Below the pieces are notes generated by a model. The model had not been told where the DNA came from and did no database searches. It saw only the letters and a list, made by a program, of their open reading frames with translations. A DNA stretch of 32,244 nucleotides from Burkholderiaceae bacterium (GTDB lineage Bacteria > Pseudomonadota > Gammaproteobacteria > Burkholderiales > Burkholderiaceae_F), in contig JALHMQ010000039.1 of assembly GCA_022843955.1 (NCBI GenBank), positions 1 through 32,244 of the forward strand, in the 5' to 3' direction. This document shows positions 1 to 8,947 of the stretch, piece by piece; position 1 is the stretch's first letter; each line of letters begins with the position of its first letter. The translations under genes were made by a program, and so were the position numbers.

Positions 1-296
1 GGCGGTGGGGGCGGCGGTGGGGGCGGCGGCGGCGGTGGGGGCGGCGGCGGCGGTGGAGGCGGCGGCGGTGGCGGCGGGACGAGAGCCGGGTCGCACTCGC
101 GCAATGCCTGACTGTTCTGGAATGACCCGGTGCGCCAGCACAGACCAAATGGATCGACGACCACGTTGCCGTTCGGACTCAGCACGTAGCCACTGTTCTT
201 CGGGTCGCCCTTGATGTCCTTGCCCTGCGCAAACGCAGCGCCGGAGACGGCCACCATCGCCGAAGCGAACAGGGCGAGCTTCGTGGATCTATTCAT
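1..296 (-). CDS. ompA: OmpA-family outer-membrane protein, N-terminal part (cut by window edge)
   Basis: The start codon is at 294-296 on the minus strand, preceded by a clear Shine-Dalgarno sequence (GAGGAG, four bases before ATG). The readable 98 codons give a Sec signal peptide (MNRSTKLALFASAMVAVSGAAFA, cleaved before QG near residue 23). A short region follows with the element GLCWRTG (residues 51-57) and an ECDPALV segment, and then an unbroken proline run from residue 74 to the window edge (at least 26 Pro). This layout, signal peptide then a Cys-containing linker then polyproline, is typical of Burkholderiales OmpA-like porins. Their C-terminal OmpA domain, which binds peptidoglycan, would lie outside the window. 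The family call is therefore inferred from the N-terminus and from the neighbourhood, since ompA lies near gyrA in Burkholderia. The simple-repeat DNA at 1-73 is the coding sequence for the prolines. Confidence 0.8.
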   Translation of the reverse strand, partial: MNRSTKLALFASAMVAVSGAAFAQGKDIKGDPKNSGYVLSPNGNVVVDPFGLCWRTGSFQNSQALRECDPALVPPPPPPPPPPPPPPPPPPPPPPPPP

Positions 297-382
297 GTTT
301 CTCCTCACAGGTGGTCGCAGGCAAATTTGCATCGGGCGGCGGCACATGCGGCCCCGACGCCAGTTCTCTTTTCACGCGGCAA

Positions 383-1753
383 TCACGGCTTCGAAACGGT
401 TACCTCGTTGCCGGCGGACGACTTCAAAAACTGACGCGAAAGATTTTGCCATGCACCGATCAAGGGCGAGAGTGCACCGTCTGGCGCGTTACCGTTGGTA
501 TGGGCCAGTTGTCGTTTTCGCACAACATGGTCGCCGGCAACCCATACGTCGCTCACGCTCTCGCGTCCGCACGCATAGAGCAGATGCGACACCGGGTCGT
601 ACACCGGCGTGGTTTCGATCGCGCTCATATCGAACGCGGCAAGGTCGGCTTCCTTGCCCGCCTCGATCGAGCCGATTCGCGCATCCATGCCGAGCGCTCG
701 CGCGGCGCCCAGCGTTGCCGCCTCCAACGCACGCATCGCCGGCAGTGCGGCGGCGTCACCCGAGACGCCCTTGGCCAGCAGCGCAGCCAGGCGCATTTCG
801 TCGAGCAAGTCCAGGCGATTGTTGCTGGCCGCCCCGTCCGTGCCGAACACCACGTTGATACCCGCAGCAAGCATGGCTGCCGCAGGCGCCAAGCCGCTGG
901 CCAACTTGAGGTTCGACGCCGGGCAATGCGCGACGCTGGCGCCGCGCGCGGCCAGCAGGCGGATCTCGACATCGGTCAGGTGCACCGCATGCACTGCGAT
1001 CAATCGTTCGGTGACAAGGCCCAACTGCTCCAGTCGCGCGATGGGTCGTTGGCCATGGCGCGCAACGGACTCGTGCACTTCCTCATCGGTTTCGTGCACG
1101 TGCATGTGCACCGGCAGGTCGAGCTCCTCCGCCAGCATGGCAATGCGCCGCAGGGTGGCGTCGCTGACGGTGTACGGTGCGTGCGGCGCCAGTGTGAAGC
1201 CGACCAGCGGGTCGTCGCGCAGCGCGTCGCGCGCGGCGAGGCCCTTGCGCAGGTAGTCCTCGGCATCGGTGGCGTAGCGCGTCGGGAACTCGATCGCGAT
1301 GATGCCCACCACCGCGCGCATGCCGACGCTGCGCAGACCGCGGGCACTGCTCTGCGGGTAGAAGTACATGTCCGAGCAGGTGGTGACGCCCGCCCGCAGC
1401 ATTTCCAGCCCGGCCAGCTGGGCGCCGTCATGAACGAACTGTTCGTCGACCAGCGCCATTTCCAACGGCCAGATGCGTTCCTGCAGCCAACGTCGAAGCG
1501 GCAGGTCATCGCCGATGCCGCGCAGCAGGGTCATCGAGGCGTGCGTGTGGGCGTTGATCAGGCCAGGGGTCAGCAGATGATTCGGCAATTGCACCCGCTC
1601 GCGCGGCTCGAACCGGGCCTGGGCGGTCGTGGTCGGCAGCAGCGCGACGATGCGACCGGCGTCGATTGCCACCGCGTGATCTTCCAGCAAGGCGCCAGCC
1701 GGCTGGACCGGGGCGATCCAGCGGCATTCGATGAGCGTGTCGACGGATTGCAT
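383..1753 (-). CDS. mtaD: Amidohydrolase, SAH/MTA deaminase type (TRZ/ATZ family)
   Basis: This is a metal-dependent hydrolase of the amidohydrolase superfamily, probably deaminating 5'-methylthioadenosine or S-adenosylhomocysteine in the cytoplasm. Visible metal-site motifs are NAHTH (residues 67-71), PHAPYT, HVHETDEE, HAVHL and FGTDGAASNN, in the family order. The N-terminal beta-sandwich and the C-terminal EAGKEADLAAFD segment are both present. The frame stays open upstream to a TTG at 1873, and there are ATGs at 1807 and 1753. I chose 1753 (456 residues) because family proteins begin close to this point, but no strong ribosome site decides it. It is divergent from gyrA and lies 86 bases upstream of the OmpA gene on the same strand. 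The exact substrate cannot be read from sequence; other TRZ/ATZ deaminases act on guanine, cytosine or triazines. Confidence 0.85.
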   Translation of the reverse strand: MQSVDTLIECRWIAPVQPAGALLEDHAVAIDAGRIVALLPTTTAQARFEPRERVQLPNHLLTPGLINAHTHASMTLLRGIGDDLPLRRWLQERIWPLEMALVDEQFVHDGAQLAGLEMLRAGVTTCSDMYFYPQSSARGLRSVGMRAVVGIIAIEFPTRYATDAEDYLRKGLAARDALRDDPLVGFTLAPHAPYTVSDATLRRIAMLAEELDLPVHMHVHETDEEVHESVARHGQRPIARLEQLGLVTERLIAVHAVHLTDVEIRLLAARGASVAHCPASNLKLASGLAPAAAMLAAGINVVFGTDGAASNNRLDLLDEMRLAALLAKGVSGDAAALPAMRALEAATLGAARALGMDARIGSIEAGKEADLAAFDMSAIETTPVYDPVSHLLYACGRESVSDVWVAGDHVVRKRQLAHTNGNAPDGALSPLIGAWQNLSRQFLKSSAGNEVTVSKP

Positions 1754-1932
1754 GTGGGTGGAGCCGGGCCGGTCGCCGGTGCGCCAAGGGGGCGTCAATG
1801 GTGCCATGAGGCGCAACGGGCACCTGATGACCGGCGGTAGCAGATGCTGCGCTGATAAACTCGCGGGCTTCAACGATGCCGGGCGCGGCGGCTGTCAGCG
1901 TGCCTTCCCGGACCTCCTGCGTGCGGTTTCGA

Positions 1933-1953
1933 TGGTCTGCTCAGTGGTCTGCT
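1933..1953. repeat. 9-base tandem direct repeat between mtaD and gyrA
   Basis: The nonamer TGGTCTGCT occurs at 1933-1941 and again at 1945-1953, a 12-base period, about 75 bases upstream of the gyrA start. The remaining 274 bases between the divergent genes (1754-2027) must hold the gyrA promoter, but I see no convincing -35/-10 pair. The repeat could be a regulator site or chance. Confidence 0.35.
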
Positions 1954-2027
1954 TGGTGCAGCCATTGCCGAACCCGTGACGCACTTGCACTTTCGGCGCC
2001 TTAGCCGGCGCGCCTGGCCCGCCCTCG

Positions 2028-4670
2028 ATGGATCAATTCGCTAAAGAAACGCTGCCGATATCGCTCGAAGAGGAGATGCGGCGCTCCTATCTCGACTACG
2101 CGATGAGCGTGATCGTGGGTCGTGCGCTGCCCGACGTGCGCGATGGTCTCAAGCCGGTGCACCGGCGCGTGCTGTTCGCGATGCACGAGTCGAACAACCA
2201 TCACAACCGCCCTTACGTGAAGTGCGCAAGGATTGTCGGCGAGGTGATGGGCAAGTTCCACCCGCACGGTGACGCCAGCATCTACGACACGCTGGTTCGC
2301 ATGGCGCAGGATTTTTCGCTGCGCTACACGCTGGTCGACGGTCAGGGCAACTTTGGCTCGATCGATGGCGATAACGCGGCGGCGATGCGCTACACCGAGT
2401 GCCGCCTGGACAAGATCGCCGCCGAGTTGCTCGCCGACATCGACAAGGAAACCGTCGATTTCCAGCCCAACTATGACGGCAAGGAGCGTGAGCCGACGGT
2501 GCTGCCGTCGCGCCTGCCCAATCTGCTGGTCAATGGCTCGGCCGGCATCGCGGTCGGCATGGCCACCAACATTCCGCCGCATAACCTGGGCGAGGTGATC
2601 GACGGTTGCCTGCACGTACTGCACAACCCGCAGGCGACCATCGACGAACTGATCGAGCTGATTCCGGCGCCGGACTTTCCCACGGCCGGGATCATCTACG
2701 GCCTGGATGGCGTGCGCGAGGGCTACCGCACCGGCCGCGGTCGCGTGGTGATGCGCGCGCGCACGCACTTCGAGGAGTTCGACAAGGGCGCGCGCACCGC
2801 GCTCATCGTCGACGAGATTCCGTATCAGGTGAACAAGCGCGTGCTGCTCGAGCGCATTGCCGAGCTCGTCAACGACAAGAAGATCGAGGGCATCTCCGAT
2901 CTGCGCGACGAGTCAGACAAGAGCGGGATGCGCATCGTCATCGAGCTCAAGCGCAACGAAGTGCCGGAGGTGGTGCTCAACAACCTATACAAGCAGACCC
3001 AGCTGCAGGACAGCTTCGGCATGAACATGGTGGCGCTGGTCGATGGCCAGCCACGCCTGCTCAACCTCAAGCAGATGCTCGAAGCGTTCCTCGCGCATCG
3101 GCGCGAGGTGGTGACACGCCGCACCGTGTTCGAGCTGCGCGAAGCACGTGACCGCGGGCACGTGCTCGAGGGGTTGGCGGTGGCGCTTGCCAACATCGAC
3201 GAGTTCATCGCCGTCATCAAGGCTGCCCCCACGCCACCGGTTGCCAAGACCGAACTGATGAGCCGCACCTGGGACTCTTCGCTGGTGCGAGAGCTGCTGT
3301 CGCGTGCCGGCGAGTCGAGCGCCTCGTATCGGCCGCTTGAACTCGAGGCGCAGTTCGGCCTGCAGGCCGATGGCCTGTATCGGCTCAGCGAGACACAGGC
3401 CGAGCAGATCCTGCAGATGCGCCTGCAGCGCCTCACTGGGCTCGAGCAGGACAAGATCGTCAACGAATACCGTGAGGTGATGGACCGCATCACCGACCTG
3501 CTGGACATCCTGGGGCGGCCAGCGCGGATCGTGGCGATCATCAACGACGAGCTGACGCAGCTGAAGAAGGACTTCGGCGATGCGCGCAAGTCGGAGATCG
3601 TGCGCTCGGCAGAAGACCTGATGACCGAGGACCTGATCACCCCGCAGGACATGGTGGTCACGCTGTCGCACACCGGTTACATCAAGAGCCAACCCCTGGC
3701 CGACTACCGGGCGCAGAAGCGCGGTGGCCGGGGCAAGCAGGCAACCACCACCAAGGAAGACGACTGGATCGACGAGCTGTTCATCGCCAACACGCACGAC
3801 ACGATCCTGTGCTTCTCCAACCGCGGGCGGCTGTACTGGCTCAAGGTGTGGGAGGTGCCGCAGGGCACACGTACGTCGCGCGGCAAGCCGATAGTCAACA
3901 TGTTCCCGCTGGCCGAGGGCGAGAAGATCAATGTCGTGCTGGCGATCAAGCAGTACGACGAACAGCACTTCGTCTTCATGGCCACCAGCATGGGGACAGT
4001 CAAGAAGACGGCACTGACCGATTTCGCCAACCCGCGCAAGGCCGGCATCATCGCGGTCGACCTCGACCCGGGTGACTACCTGATTGGTGCAGCGATCACC
4101 GACGGCCAGCACGACGTGATGTTGTTCTCGGACTCGGGCAAGGCGGTGCGCTTCGATGAAAACGATGTGCGGCCGATGGGCCGGCAGGCGCGCGGCGTGC
4201 GCGGCATGCAGCTCGAAGACGGCCAGCAGGTGATCGCGATGCTGGTGGCACAAGACGAGGATCAGAGCGTGCTCACTGCGACCGAAAATGGCTTCGGCAA
4301 GCGCACCTTGATCACCGAGTACACCCGCCATGGCCGCGGCACCAAAGGGATGATCGCGATCGCTACCAGCGAGCGCAACGGCAAGGTGGTCGCGGCCACG
4401 CTGGTCCACGCCGATGACGAGATCATGCTGATCACGACCGGTGGCGTGGTGATCCGGACGCGGGTGGCCGAGATCCGCGAGATGGGCCGCGCCACGCAGG
4501 GCGTGACGCTGATCGCGCTCGACGCCGGTACCAAGCTGACCGGGCTGCAGCGCATCGTCGAGCGAGATGCCGACAACGGCAACGGTCATGCGGCAGATGG
4601 CGAGGCTGGCGATCATGACCCCGATAACAGCGTCGACGGCGCCGCCGACGAACCGCCGCCGACCAACTAG
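2028..4670 (+). CDS. gyrA: DNA gyrase subunit A
   Basis: GyrA is the subunit of DNA gyrase that cuts and rejoins DNA. With GyrB it introduces negative supercoils and is the target of quinolones. The 880-residue protein has the N-terminal breakage-reunion domain with [20 protein letters not shown] (21-40), the quinolone region [10 protein letters not shown] (78-87) and catalytic Tyr122 in AMRYTE, numbered as in E. coli. The C-terminal pinwheel carries a GyrA-box, QKRGGRGK, which marks gyrase rather than ParC. An acidic Asp/Glu/Asn tail ends the protein. Position 83, Ser in E. coli, is Ala here. The start ATG lacks a strong Shine-Dalgarno sequence. serC follows after 20 bases, so cotranscription is likely. 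Confidence 0.98.
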   Translation: MDQFAKETLPISLEEEMRRSYLDYAMSVIVGRALPDVRDGLKPVHRRVLFAMHESNNHHNRPYVKCARIVGEVMGKFHPHGDASIYDTLVRMAQDFSLRYTLVDGQGNFGSIDGDNAAAMRYTECRLDKIAAELLADIDKETVDFQPNYDGKEREPTVLPSRLPNLLVNGSAGIAVGMATNIPPHNLGEVIDGCLHVLHNPQATIDELIELIPAPDFPTAGIIYGLDGVREGYRTGRGRVVMRARTHFEEFDKGARTALIVDEIPYQVNKRVLLERIAELVNDKKIEGISDLRDESDKSGMRIVIELKRNEVPEVVLNNLYKQTQLQDSFGMNMVALVDGQPRLLNLKQMLEAFLAHRREVVTRRTVFELREARDRGHVLEGLAVALANIDEFIAVIKAAPTPPVAKTELMSRTWDSSLVRELLSRAGESSASYRPLELEAQFGLQADGLYRLSETQAEQILQMRLQRLTGLEQDKIVNEYREVMDRITDLLDILGRPARIVAIINDELTQLKKDFGDARKSEIVRSAEDLMTEDLITPQDMVVTLSHTGYIKSQPLADYRAQKRGGRGKQATTTKEDDWIDELFIANTHDTILCFSNRGRLYWLKVWEVPQGTRTSRGKPIVNMFPLAEGEKINVVLAIKQYDEQHFVFMATSMGTVKKTALTDFANPRKAGIIAVDLDPGDYLIGAAITDGQHDVMLFSDSGKAVRFDENDVRPMGRQARGVRGMQLEDGQQVIAMLVAQDEDQSVLTATENGFGKRTLITEYTRHGRGTKGMIAIATSERNGKVVAATLVHADDEIMLITTGGVVIRTRVAEIREMGRATQGVTLIALDAGTKLTGLQRIVERDADNGNGHAADGEAGDHDPDNSVDGAADEPPPTN

Positions 4671-4690
4671 GTACGCGGGAGCGGATCGTC

Positions 4691-5776
4691 GTGGCGCGCG
4701 TTTTCAACTTTGCATCCGGTCCTGCGGTGCTGCCGGAGTCGGTGCTGCGCCAGGCGCAGGCCGAGATGCTCGACTGGGGCGGCCATGGTTTCTCGGTGCT
4801 CGAAACCAGTCATCGCGCCGCGCCATTCGTTGTGGTGATGGACGAGACCGAGGCTCTGCTGCGTGAATTGCTCGGCGTGCCGGCCAACTACCGAGTCCTG
4901 TTCATGCAGGGCGGCGGTCATCAGCAGTTCTCCATGGTGCCGATCAACCTGCTCGGCGCGAAGTTCCATGCCGACTACCTGCTGACTGGTCACTGGTCGC
5001 TCGCCGCCGCAGCCGAGGCGCGCCGCTTCTGCAGTGTCAATGTCGTCGCCGACACCGCCTCATCGGGGGCGACGCGGGTGCCGCGCCAGGTCGAACTTGC
5101 GCTGGATGCTGGCGCCGCCTACGCGTACTACTGCCCGAACGAGACGATTCACGGTGTCGAGTTCGATTACGTGCCTGACACCGGTGCCGTGCCGCTGGTC
5201 GCCGATGCGTCGTCTAGCTTCCTCTCGCGCCCGCTCGAGGTGGCGCGCCACGGGCTTGTCTTCGCCTGCGCGCAAAAGAACTTCGGGCCGGCGGGCCTGA
5301 CGGCGGTGATCGTGCGCGATGACCTCATCGGCCACACGTCCAATCGCTGGCCGACGCTACTCGACTACAAGGTCTACGCGGACGCCCGTTCGCTGTGGAA
5401 TACGCCTGCCACGTTCGCCGTGTACATCGCGCGCCTGGTGTTGCTTTGGCTCAAGGCGCAGGGCGGTGTGGCCGCCATCGAGCGACTCAACATCGAGAAG
5501 TCTGCGCTGCTGTACGCGACGATCGACGGCTCCGGTGGCTTCTACATGAACCGTGTCGCCGTGCCCAACCGCTCGCGGATGAACGTGCCGTTCTCTCTGC
5601 GCGACGACTCGCTCAACGACACCTTTCTGGCGGGCGCAGAGACCGTCGGGCTGGTCCAGTTGAAGGGTCATCGATCGGTCGGTGGGATGCGCGCGTCGCT
5701 GTACAACGCGATGCCGCTGGCTGGTGTGCAGGCACTGGTGGCGTTCATGCGCGAGTTCCAGCGCACGCACGGCTAG
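4691..5776 (+). CDS. serC: Phosphoserine aminotransferase
   Basis: This PLP enzyme converts 3-phosphohydroxypyruvate to phosphoserine in serine synthesis and also acts in the pyridoxine pathway. At 361 residues it has the usual family length. Motifs are FNFASGPAVLP at the N-terminus, the GGGHQQF loop, HYCPNETI-like YYCPNETIHGVE, the PLP lysine K196 in AQKNFGPAG, NRSRMNVPF and GHRSVGGMRASLYNAMP. The start is GTG at 4691, supported by a purine-rich GGGAGCGG about 8 bases upstream and by alignment with the E. coli start. It lies 20 bases after gyrA and 38 before pheA, as first gene of the aromatic/serine supraoperon. Confidence 0.97.
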   Translation: MARVFNFASGPAVLPESVLRQAQAEMLDWGGHGFSVLETSHRAAPFVVVMDETEALLRELLGVPANYRVLFMQGGGHQQFSMVPINLLGAKFHADYLLTGHWSLAAAAEARRFCSVNVVADTASSGATRVPRQVELALDAGAAYAYYCPNETIHGVEFDYVPDTGAVPLVADASSSFLSRPLEVARHGLVFACAQKNFGPAGLTAVIVRDDLIGHTSNRWPTLLDYKVYADARSLWNTPATFAVYIARLVLLWLKAQGGVAAIERLNIEKSALLYATIDGSGGFYMNRVAVPNRSRMNVPFSLRDDSLNDTFLAGAETVGLVQLKGHRSVGGMRASLYNAMPLAGVQALVAFMREFQRTHG

Positions 5777-5814
5777 GTATCAACGGAGCTAGGCATCGAC
5801 GGATGGCATGAACG

Positions 5815-6894
5815 ATGGATGACCGCCTGCAACCGCTGCGCGCCGCGATCGATGACGTGGATCGCCGCCTGATCGATTTGCTCAACGAGCGTGCCCGCCT
5901 GGCCATCGAGGTTGGCCGCGTCAAGCATGCGGCTGGCGCGCCGGTGTATCGCCCCGAGCGCGAGGCCGAGGTCCTGCGCAAGATCGCCGGACTGAATCAC
6001 GGCCCGCTGACGGAGGCGGGCGTGGGCGGCATCTGGCGTGAAGTGATGGCGGCCTGCCGCGCACTGGAGCGACCGGTGACGGTGGCGTTCCTCGGCCCGC
6101 ATGGCACCTTTTCCGAACTGGCGCTGCAGAAACAGTTCGGTGCCTCGGTCGTGCGCGAGCCCTGCGCGTCGATCGACGATGTGTTCCGCGCGGTCGAGGC
6201 CGATGGCACCGAGTACGGCATCGTGCCAGTGGAGAATTCCACCGAGGGCTCGGTCACCCGCACGCTCGACCTGTTGCTGGCGACGCCGCTGCGCATCCTC
6301 GCCGAGGTGGCACTGCCGGTGCATCACAACCTGCTGACGCTGGACGGCACGCTCAACGGCATCAAGCGCATCTGCGCGCACTCGCAGGCGATCGCGCAAT
6401 GCACTGAGTGGCTCAATCATCATCACCCGGACATCGAGCGCGCGCCGGTGGCGAGCAACGGCGAGGCAGCGCGGTTGGCCTCGACTGATCCGACCGTGGC
6501 CGCCATTGCGGGCGACATTGCCGCGCAGCGCTACGGCCTGCTCGCGGTGGCCACCCATATCCAGGACGACCCGCAGAACCGCACGCGGTTCGTGGTGCTC
6601 GGCAAGCAGGACACCCAGCCGCAGGCGCCGCCGGGCCGCGACAAGACATCGCTCATCCTGGCGGTGCCGAACAAGGCCGGTGCGGTGTTCCATATGCTGG
6701 CGCCGCTGGACCGGCACGGCGTGTCGATGACGCGCTTCGAGTCGCGGCCGGCGCGCAGCGGCACCTGGGAGTACTTCTTCTACGTGGACATCGAGGGTCA
6801 CGAGCGCGACCCGAAGGTTGCCGCCGCGCTGATTGCGCTGCGCGAGGTCTGCGCGTTCTACAAGAGCCTCGGGTCGTATCCCGCGGCGGGCTAG
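5815..6894 (+). CDS. pheA: Bifunctional chorismate mutase / prephenate dehydratase (P-protein)
   Basis: It converts chorismate to prephenate and then to phenylpyruvate, committing carbon to phenylalanine. Three domains are visible in 359 residues: an AroQ-type helical chorismate mutase (about 1-90, with VYRPERE near 43-49), a prephenate dehydratase domain (about 92-270, beginning VAFLGPHGTFSE and ending with the catalytic TRF at 257-259), and a C-terminal ACT domain with NKAGAVFHML and ESRP (309-312). These last two match the GALL and ESRP elements that bind phenylalanine, so feedback inhibition by Phe is expected. It sits between serC and hisC, only 9 bases from hisC. Confidence 0.97.
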   Translation: MDDRLQPLRAAIDDVDRRLIDLLNERARLAIEVGRVKHAAGAPVYRPEREAEVLRKIAGLNHGPLTEAGVGGIWREVMAACRALERPVTVAFLGPHGTFSELALQKQFGASVVREPCASIDDVFRAVEADGTEYGIVPVENSTEGSVTRTLDLLLATPLRILAEVALPVHHNLLTLDGTLNGIKRICAHSQAIAQCTEWLNHHHPDIERAPVASNGEAARLASTDPTVAAIAGDIAAQRYGLLAVATHIQDDPQNRTRFVVLGKQDTQPQAPPGRDKTSLILAVPNKAGAVFHMLAPLDRHGVSMTRFESRPARSGTWEYFFYVDIEGHERDPKVAAALIALREVCAFYKSLGSYPAAG

Positions 6895-6903
6895 GGAGAC
6901 GGC

Positions 6904-8046
6904 ATGGCAGCAGTGATCCGGGCGCAGGACGACGCGCGCACGCAGGAGATTCCAGCGCTCGAGTACGTGCGTGCCATCGCGCCGTATCAGGCCGGCAAGC
7001 CGATCGAGGAACTGGCGCGTGAACATGGCCTGGCGCCGCAGGACATCGTCAAGCTCGCGTCGAACGAGAATCCGCTGGGCATGCCGGCCAGCGCGCGCGC
7101 GGCGATGCAAGCGGCGATGGCCGACCTCGGTCGCTATCCCGACTCCAACGGGTTCGAACTGAAGGCGGCGCTCTCGCGCAAGTTCTCGGTGCCTGCCGAG
7201 TGGATCACGCTGGGCAACGGCAGCAACGACATCCTCGAAATGGCGGCGTCCGCGCTGCTTGCACCGGGCCGCAGCTGCATCTATTCGCAGTACTCGTTTG
7301 CCGTCTACGCGCTTGCCACCCAGGCGCGCGGTGCGCGCGCGATCGTGGTTGCAGCGAAAGACTACGGCCACGATCTCGACGCAATGCGGCGGGCGATCAC
7401 GCCGGACACGCGGCTGATGTACGTAGCCAATCCGAACAACCCCACCGGCACGTTCATCGCCGCAGCCGAGATGGAAGCATTCCTGGCCGCGGTGCCGGCA
7501 GACGTGGTGGTGGTGCTGGACGAGGCCTACAACGAGTATCTGCAGGCAAGCGACCGCTTTGACAGCACCGCATGGGTCAAGCGCTTCGCCAACCTGGTCG
7601 TTTCGCGCACGTTCTCCAAGGCTTATGGTCTGGCGGGGCTGCGCATCGGCTATGCGATCGCGCAGCCGGCGCTGACTGACCTGCTCAACCGCGTACGCCA
7701 TCCGTTCAATGTCAACTCGCTGGCCCAGGCGGCAGCACTCGCGGCACTCGGCGATGCCGCATTCCTCGCGCAAAGCGACGAGCTCAATCGCAGCGGCATG
7801 CAGGCGCTGGAGCAGGGTTTCGAGCGGCTGGGCCTGCCGTACGTGCCAAGCAAGGCCAACTTCGTGCTGGTCAAGGTGGGTGCCGGTGCTCGCGTCTACC
7901 AGGAGCTGCTCAAGCGCGGCGTCATCGTGCGTCCGGTGACCAACTACGGCCTGCCGGAATGGCTGCGCGTGACTGTCGGTCTGCCGCAGGAGAACGCCCG
8001 CTTCCTCGAGGCGTTGCCGCTGGCGCTTGCCGCTGCACGCGGCTAG
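6904..8046 (+). CDS. hisC: Histidinol-phosphate / aromatic aminotransferase (HisC family)
   Basis: This is a fold-type I PLP aminotransferase of the HisC family, 380 residues. Motifs are KLASNENPLG, RYPDSNGFELK, the LGNGSND phosphate-binding turn, NPNNPTGTF, VVLDEAYNEY and the PLP lysine K239 in SRTFSKAYGLAGLRIGY. A good ribosome site (GGGAGA) precedes the ATG. Its place between pheA and tyrA, away from a his operon, is the known position of a hisC paralog (hisHb/hisC2) in beta- and gammaproteobacteria. Such paralogs are thought to transaminate phenylpyruvate, hydroxyphenylpyruvate or prephenate as well as imidazole-acetol phosphate. Substrate range is inferred from context. Confidence 0.93.
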   Translation: MAAVIRAQDDARTQEIPALEYVRAIAPYQAGKPIEELAREHGLAPQDIVKLASNENPLGMPASARAAMQAAMADLGRYPDSNGFELKAALSRKFSVPAEWITLGNGSNDILEMAASALLAPGRSCIYSQYSFAVYALATQARGARAIVVAAKDYGHDLDAMRRAITPDTRLMYVANPNNPTGTFIAAAEMEAFLAAVPADVVVVLDEAYNEYLQASDRFDSTAWVKRFANLVVSRTFSKAYGLAGLRIGYAIAQPALTDLLNRVRHPFNVNSLAQAAALAALGDAAFLAQSDELNRSGMQALEQGFERLGLPYVPSKANFVLVKVGAGARVYQELLKRGVIVRPVTNYGLPEWLRVTVGLPQENARFLEALPLALAAARG

Positions 8047-8061
8047 CGGCGGGCGGCGCGC

Positions 8062-8943
8062 ATGCGATTGGCATTGATCGGCGTCGGCCTGATCGGGGGC
8101 TCGGCGGCGGCAGCCTTCCGCGCGGCGGGGGTGGTCACCGACGTCATCGGATTTGATCTCGATCCCGCGGCGGCTGCACGCGGCGTGTCTGTCGGTGTGC
8201 TCGATCGCGCCGCCGCCAGCGTGGCCGAGGCGCTGCTCGATGCGGAACTGATCCTGCTCGCCGTGCCGGTCGGTGCGATGCCGGCCGCACTGGCCGAGGT
8301 GGCGCTGTACGCCCCGCCGTTTGCGGTGATCTCCGACGTCGGCAGCACCAAGGTGTCGGTGATCGAAGCGGCGCGGGTGGCGCTCTCGGCCAACAGCAGC
8401 TTTTCGTTTCGGCGTTTCGTGCCGGCGCACCCGATTGCGGGCGGCGAACTGCCCGGCGTCGAGCATGCCGACTCAGCGCTGTTCCGCGGCAAGCGCCTGA
8501 TCACCACGCCGGTCGCCGACACGCATGCCGAGGCGCTCGCGCGGGTCGAGGCACTGTGGCATGCGGCGGGTGCGGAAGTGATCCGCATGGATGCCGACGA
8601 GCATGACGCCATCTTCGCGGCCGTCAGCCATCTCCCGCATCTGCTGTCGTTCGCGCTGGTGGCACAGATCGCCGGGGAACGCGACGGTGAGCGCAAGCTC
8701 GGGTTTGCCGGCGCCGGCTTTCGCGACTTCACGCGGATTGCGGCGGCAAGCCCGGTGATGTGGCGCGACGTCGCGCTCGCCAATCGCACGGCGCTGTCGG
8801 CCGAGTTGCGAGGCTATCGGGCGCTGCTCGACGATCTGCAGCGCGCGGTGGACGAGGCCGACGCCGTACGCCTGATGCAGGTATTCGATTTGGCCAGCCG
8901 CACGCGCCGCGGCGGCCGGGTGAAGGCGGGTGACGGTGAGTGA
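8062..8943 (+). CDS. tyrA: Prephenate (cyclohexadienyl) dehydrogenase
   Basis: This enzyme oxidatively decarboxylates prephenate, and often arogenate, on the way to tyrosine. The 293-residue protein opens with the Rossmann motif GVGLIGGS (7-14). It then shows ISDVGSTK, PAHPIAGGE, SHLPHLLSF and GFRDFTRIAAASPVMW, which are family signatures lining the nucleotide and substrate sites. No chorismate mutase or ACT domain is attached, so it is the stand-alone type. It starts 15 bases after hisC, and its stop lies 4 bases before the chosen aroA ATG, implying translational coupling. Confidence 0.95.
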   Translation: MRLALIGVGLIGGSAAAAFRAAGVVTDVIGFDLDPAAAARGVSVGVLDRAAASVAEALLDAELILLAVPVGAMPAALAEVALYAPPFAVISDVGSTKVSVIEAARVALSANSSFSFRRFVPAHPIAGGELPGVEHADSALFRGKRLITTPVADTHAEALARVEALWHAAGAEVIRMDADEHDAIFAAVSHLPHLLSFALVAQIAGERDGERKLGFAGAGFRDFTRIAAASPVMWRDVALANRTALSAELRGYRALLDDLQRAVDEADAVRLMQVFDLASRTRRGGRVKAGDGE

Positions 8944-8947
8944 ACCG

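Noticed and set aside
1-80. GGC/GGT-rich array as a possible CRISPR or satellite
   Set aside because: It is in frame with, and fully explained by, the proline codons of the OmpA-family gene.
311-1840. A 509-codon plus-strand frame across the mtaD region
   Set aside because: The minus strand encodes a clear amidohydrolase with all metal-site motifs.
1850-1860. GATAAACT as the -10 of gyrA
   Set aside because: No -35 element at the right distance, and it would leave a leader of about 170 bases; not supportable.
2985-4616. A 543-codon minus-strand frame opposite gyrA
   Set aside because: Composition and lack of motifs mark it as a shadow of gyrA.
2028-4670. ParC (topoisomerase IV) instead of GyrA
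   Set aside because: The C-terminal QKRGGRGK GyrA-box, the 880-residue length and the gyrA-serC linkage identify gyrase.
5773-8466. An 897-codon open frame on the minus strand opposite pheA, hisC and tyrA
   Set aside because: It is antisense to three certain genes, is Arg/His/Gln rich with no domain motif, and arises from the third-position GC bias of the sense genes.
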